NCBI RefSeq assembly: GCF_042434745.1
Contig: NZ_JBHLSS010000136.1
Source of the DNA: Azotobacter paspali
Lineage (GTDB): Bacteria; Pseudomonadota; Gammaproteobacteria; Pseudomonadales; Pseudomonadaceae
Reading direction: 5' to 3' (one strand)
Length of the DNA stretch: 64,000 nucleotides
Shown here: positions 55,303 through 61,500 of the stretch, in pieces
Layout: each line of letters begins with the position of its first letter
Numbering within the stretch: the stretch's first letter is position 1
Position numbers and translations under genes: made by a program
The notes under the pieces: model-generated
What the model saw: the letters and a program-made list of their open reading frames with translations, nothing else
Databases searched by the model: none
Told to the model about the DNA's origin: nothing

Positions 55303-55588
55303 ATGAGGACTAAGGGCTACATTAAGTGCAGTCCAGTTTCGGTTGTTCTACAAAGGCTGACGTCGATTACGGCACTGAGAACCAGTTCTTTCAAGGTACT
55401 CAAAAGCAACCTTGTAAATCAAGCAGTTACGCAAGATCTCACTACCTAAAGCACAGTAGCAGAACAAAGAAAATCAATAGTTTGCAAGAAAACACCTTGA
55501 AAGGGTTGGCACTGAGAACTGGTGCGGCTTGTTCTGGGCGTGCTCAACAGTAAGCTTTTAGAGGCGCCCCAAAGGAGAGAAGAGAACA
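55303..55588. other. AT-richer leader region before the fourth PKS gene
   Basis: No gene is seen. It is AT-richer than its surroundings and holds the short repeats listed separately. It probably carries the promoter or an unstructured leader for the downstream PKS gene. I could not identify convincing -35/-10 boxes. Confidence 0.45.
55371..55519. repeat. Paired 12-base direct repeat and 9-base inverted repeat
   Basis: GGCACTGAGAAC occurs at 55371-55382 and again at 55508-55519. CTTTCAAGG at 55388-55396 is mirrored by CCTTGAAAG at 55495-55503. A further hairpin CAAGGT/ACCTTG spans 55392-55414. The arrangement brackets about 110 bases and could be regulator binding sites or the ends of a small mobile remnant. 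Confidence 0.5.
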
Positions 55589-55591
55589 GTG
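55571..55591 (+). promoter_or_regulatory. Strong ribosome binding site and GTG start of PKS protein 4
   Basis: AAAGGAGAG at 55571-55579 is the best Shine-Dalgarno sequence of the cluster and lies upstream of GTG 55589. The product then opens with a helical docking-like segment, supporting this start. Confidence 0.75.
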
Positions 55592-58500
55592 GATAGTCGA
55601 ATTAGGGTTCTGCACCGGAAAATACAACGGGAAGAAATCAGTGTCGAAGAAGCTGCCAGAGAATTCGAAAAGATCAGGGCCAGCTATCGTCGCGACGGAG
55701 CGGAGCGGGTGATCCAGGCGCCGCCGGCGACCGAGCCCCCAATCGCAGCTGCTGTCTACCACTACGATGAACCCTATCTTAGGGATCACCAGTTCAATAA
55801 GCGGCGGATCTTGCTGGGGCTGACCTATGCCAGTCTAGCGCTGGAACATGGCTTGGGCCAACTCGCCGATGGCGAGGCATTGCAGTTAAAAAAGCTGACG
55901 TTTGCCGCCCCGATAGCGCTGGCTGAAGGCGAGCAGCTTGAGGTGGCGATTCGCACACCCCATCGTGAGGGGCCGGTCTTCGAGGCGGTATGCCGCAATT
56001 CTCCGTTGGCGCCCTGGCGTCCTATGGCCAGCGGTGAGTTGTCGGCGGTCACCGCGCGGCGGCGGCAGGTGGATCCAGCCAAACTCATGGCTGGCATGAC
56101 GGCGGTGGAGCCGCTGGCGTCAATCTACCAGATCAGCGAGCAAATCCACATCGGCGACAGCTACCGAACCCTGGAGGCGCTCTACCAGCGGCAGAATGGT
56201 GGCGAAGCGCTGTCCCGGGTTGCGCTGGCCGCATCTGAGACGGCGGGCTCCCGCCATTACAGCTTGCATCCGTTGTTGATCAACAGCGCCTTTCTAACCG
56301 TAATCCCGCTGCTGACCGGGGAACAGCTCGACAGCAATTTCATTCCCTTTGGTATCAAATCGTTGATCCTCCATCGCAGCCAGGTCCCGGCAACGGGCTG
56401 GATCAGCACCAGGCTGGTAAAAAATTCCGGCGAGCTGGTGTTGTTTGACGCAGAGCTGTACAGCGACGATGGCGCGCTGATTGCGGAGTTCAGCGCTTGC
56501 TCGCTGAAGCGGGTTCGGGATAGCCGCCTGGTTGACGGCGAAAGGCAGCGTGATAGCGAGATCCCTTGCAGTAGCGAAGGGATCGAAGAGTACCTGTTGG
56601 CGCAGTTGCAAGCCCTCGGCGCAAGCCAGATCGGTAAAAAGCAGCGCTACCGCAACCTGATGGACCTGGGACTGGAGTCAGTGCAGTTGGTCAACTTGGC
56701 GGGGCGGATCGCAAGCGCCGCAGCGATCGAGTTGGGGCCGACAGTGTTTTTTGAATACCCGAGTATTGCCGAGCTGGCGACCTTTTTATGGCAAGAGTAC
56801 AGAGCTGCTTTTACGCCGTTGGTGGCCGGGCGGAGCGAGACGACCGACGCTACACCGGTGGTTGAAACCTCCGCCGCGGCCGAGCCTGCCGCCTGCCGTC
56901 CGGGCGGGGCCTTCATTGATAGCGACCGTCAGCAGGATATTGCAATCATCGGTATGCAAGGACGATTCGGTGAAGCCGACGATCTTGATCTCTTCTGGCG
57001 GAATATTTGGCAGGGGCGCGAGCTGATCAAGGAGGTGCCGGCGGATCACTGGGACGTTGCGCCCTGGTTCGATGCCGATCCCGAAGCGCATGACAAAACC
57101 TATTCCAAGTGGGGCAGTTTTATCGACGACATCGATAAGTTCGACGCCGACTTTTTTCATATGTCCCGTCGCGAAGCCCAGTGGATGGATCCTCAGGTGC
57201 GGCTGTTGCTCCAGAGCGCCTACGCCACCGCCGAGAATGCTGGGGTGATCAAGCAATTGCGCGGCACTCATACCGGTGTGTTTATTGGTTCCTGCTTCAA
57301 CGAGTATGTCGACAAGATCACCGAGTTGGGCCTGCCGATGGATCCTTATATCGCCACCGGCAGCGGGACGATCGCCGCCAACCGGATTTCCTTCTGGTTC
57401 GACTTCAAAGGGCCGAGCCTGATGTTCAATACGGCCTGCTCGTCGTCACTGGTGGCGTTGCACGCCGCCTGTGTTTCGTTACGGAACGGCGAGTGCGAGA
57501 TGGCCTTTGTCGGCGGCAGCAACTTACTGCTGTCATCCTGGCACTACCGGTATTTTTCGACAATCCGGGCGCTGTCGCCGACTGGCCGCTGTCACACCTT
57601 TGACGCACGAGCCGACGGTTACGTGCCGGGCGAATGCGTGGCAACGCTGTTGCTTAAGCCACTGGCGAAGGCGCTGGCTGACGGCGATCCGATCCATGGA
57701 GTGATCAAGGGTTCGGCGGCGCTGCATGGTGGTTACACGCCTTCGTTGACCTCGCCGAGCGTGGCCGGAGAGGAAAACGTGATAGTGCACGCCTGGCAGA
57801 ATGCCGGCATCGATCCCCGTAGCCTGAGTTATATCGAGGCCCATGGCACCGGCACCAAGCTCGGCGACCCGATCGAGATCAATGCACTCAAGCGAGCCTT
57901 TGCACGCTATACCGACGACTGTGGTTTTTGCCACATCGGTTCGGTTAAAGCCAATATCGGCCATGCTGAGGGCGCGGCCGGCATAGCCGGGGTGCTTAAG
58001 GTGCTACAGCAGATGAAACACCATCAGTTGCCAGCGTTGGGCCATTTTAAACAACAGAATCCCCATATCAAGCTCGAAGACTCGCCGCTGGTAATCGACA
58101 GAGAGGGATGCGATTGGCCGGATCAAATCGCACCGCGACGGGCCGGCGTCAGTTCCTTTGGTTTCTCCGGCACAAACGCCCATGTTGTGCTGGAAGAGTA
58201 TCGCGAGCAGCGTGAGTTCGCCACACACCAAGGCGAGATGGTGCTGGCTCCGTTGTCGGCGCGTAATGAACAACGATTGCAAGAACAGGCGGTGCGATTA
58301 CTGGAGCACCTTACGCAACAAACGCCAGATCTTGCCGCTTTGGCTTACACGCTGCAAACCGGCCGGGAGGCGATGGCGACGCGGGCCATTTTCATGGCCG
58401 ACAGCCATGAGCAGTTACAACAACAACTGCAAGCCTTGATCGCCGGGGAACCGGGTGTTGACTTTGGGGTGGCCAGCATGACGGCCGAAGAGGCTCTGGC

Positions 58501-61500
58501 CGCCGGCGATACGCGGCAACTGGCGGCGCTGTGGCTCGCTGGCGCTGAAGAGGAAGAAGAATTCGACTGGGCGCGTCTCTATGGCGAGGGACCACATCCA
58601 GCGCGAATCGGCCTACCGGGTTATGCCTTCGCCAGGGAACGATACTGGCTGGAAGCGTCAACGGCAACTGCCAGACAAAGAGAAACGGCGGTTGCCGAAA
58701 CGACAGTGGCAACCTATACGGAGCAATGGCGGGAGGTCGATGAACTGGAGCCGGGCGCTCAGATAGAACGGTTGATCTGCCTGCTGGGCGAACCTCGCCT
58801 GCGGCAACAGCTGGTCCGGGAGATTCATGCGCTGAGTCCGCAAACCAAGCTGGTATTTATTGCTGCCGATAACAGCAATGGACGCGATGATGACGGCCAT
58901 TACCGGATAGCAGCTGACGACCCGCAGCAATTACAAGAAGGCTTGCAACAGGCGCTATCCGCCTACGGCGAAAGCCGGGTACTCTATCTGTGGAGCATGG
59001 ATGATCGTCGATGGATCAGCGACAACAGCGCGATTGTCGCACTGCTCAAGGCAATGGCCGCTACAGCGGCCCCAATCGACCGATTATTGCTGGCTGGCCG
59101 GGCCGGCGACGCGCTCGAGCGCTGTTACCTCGAATCCTGGATCGGCATCGAACGCTCTCTCGACGCAATCATAGCCCATTGCCCTGTCGAGGTGGCGATC
59201 GATTTGCCGGAAAGTACCGGCGACGACAGCCGCTGGCTGCGCCGCTTGTGGCTGCAACTCAGCGGCGAGGCGGCGGGCAGCAGGTTATACCAAGGCGAGC
59301 GGGCGTTCCAGCCGATGCTGACGCCAACCCACGCAGACCCAGCCGTCGAGCCCCTGGCGCTGGAGCAGATGAATACCCTGCTGGTCACGGGTGGGCTTGG
59401 CAAGTTGGGATTGCTGCTGGCCCGCGAGCTTTCGAGCCGGGCGAAACGACGCAGCGACGGTAAACTCAACCTGATCCTCAACGGCCGTTCGCCGCTGTCG
59501 GCGACCAAACAGGCGCGACTCGACAACCTGCGCCATGACAAATGCAGGATTTTCTATCTGCAGGCTGATTGCGCAGATCGCCAGGCGATGGCCGCTGCGC
59601 TGGCGGAGGTGCTGCCGCAGAGCGGACCGATCGATGGGGTGATCCACGCAGCCGGCCTCAAAGCTCGGGGCAGCCTGTTTGACAATTCACAAGCTGATTG
59701 CGACGCGGTGCTGAACGCCAAGGTCAAGGCCACGCTTGTGCTGGATGAATTGCTGGCGGAGCAACCGCTGGCGTTGATCTGTTATTTCTCCTCCAGCTCA
59801 GCGATGCTCGGTGATATGGGGGCGTGCAGTTACGCGATGGCCAACCGATTCCAGCAGGCCTATGGGCTTTATGTGCAAGCCGGGCGTGCCCAGCGGGTAG
59901 TGACGATCAACTGGCCACTGTGGCGCAATGGCGGCATGGCGGTGGGCGAGCAGGAATCGACCGGATTCTATCTTAAGTCCAGTGGTCAGCGAATGTTGGA
60001 AAGTGTTGAAGGCCTGACGTTGCTGAGGCAGATCATCGCCAGCGACGCTAATCAGATGCTGGTGTTGGCGGGCGAGCCGGAGAGATTGCAGCAACTGGTG
60101 GCCAAGATCAACTATCCCGCGGAGAAAGCAAGGGCTAAAACAATTGCGGCGAACCCCATGACCAACCGGCCGCGAAGCCGCCCCGAACTCAAAGGGCTGA
60201 GCTTGGAGCAGTCTCTGCTATGGGATCTGCGGGATCTGGCAAGCCGGCCTCTCAATGCCGAACGGCATACTCTCGGCGAAGACACCAACCTGGCGGACTT
60301 CGGTTTTGATTCCATCAGCTTGGCGGAATACGCCGGGCTGCTGAGTCGCCACTTTAGTCTCAAGTTGACCCCAGAACTGTTTTTTAGCCACTCGACCCTT
60401 GCGAAAGTCGCCGTCTATTTGCTGGCGCAGCACCGGCAAGCGGTTGAGGCCTATTACCGCAGTGAAGTGATAAATGCTACTGATCAGTCGCCAATGCCGG
60501 CTACTGGAGTTGCGTCAATGTCAGACGCCAGCACGATCGCGATCATCGGGATCAGTGGCCGCTTCCCCGGTGCCCGCAATACCGATGAACTTTGGCGATT
60601 GCTGGTCGAGGGTCGCGACATGGTGAGTGAAATTCCAGCTGATCGCTACGATTGGCGCGATTATTACGGCGACCCCCGCGAGGATCCCGGCAAGACCACC
60701 TGTATTTGGATGGGCAGCGTGCCGGGAATCGGCGAGTTTGATCCGATGTTTTTCGAGATCTCGCCCCGCGAGGCAAAAACATTGGATCCAAGGCAGCGGC
60801 TGTTGTTGCAGGAGTCTTGGAACGCGCTGGAAGATGCCGGCGTCGGCCCGCGTCACCTTGAAGCGCAGCGGATTGGTATGTTTGTCGGCGTTGAGGAGGG
60901 CGACTTCCAGCGGCTGGCCAGCGAAGAGAGCCTGACTTCGGGCCATAACGGTATCCTAGCTTCGCGGCTAGCCTATTTTCTCAACCTCACCGGGCCGACC
61001 ATGGCGATCAACACCGCCTGCTCGTCGGCGCTGGTGGCGCTGCACCAGGCGGCGTTGAGCCTGCGTAATAACGAATGCGAGATGGCGATCGTCGCCGGAG
61101 TCAACCTGATCTTCTCGCCGGACGCCTTTATCGGCATGACCCAGGCAGGGATGCTATCGCCGGACGGTAAGTGTTTCACCTTCGATCGGCGGGCCAATGG
61201 AATGGTGCCGGGAGAGGCTGTGTGCTGCGTGGTGCTTAAGGCGCTGGCCTGGGCAGAGGCCGAGGGCGACCGGATCTACGGCGTGTTGCGAGGCAGCGGC
61301 ATCAACTACGACGGCAAGACTAACGGCATTACTGCGCCGAGTGGCGTCTCTCAGCAGCGCTTGTTGGAGGATGTCTACCGACGCGCGGGGATCAACACCG
61401 AAACCGTGGAATATATCGTTACCCACGGCACTGGCACCCAACTGGGGGATCCGGTAGAGATTAACGCGCTCAACGACGCGTTCCGAGGCAACAAGCCAGG

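Noticed and set aside
55480..55588. Possible sigma-54 promoter (TTGGCAC near 55506)
   Set aside because: The -12 element does not match at the required spacing.
55740..56540. Active dehydratase at the start of protein 4
   Set aside because: The catalytic Asp is Asn and the Gly/Pro of the His box are lost. Enoyl isomerase is favoured. Pyran synthase is kept as an alternative because it shows similar losses.
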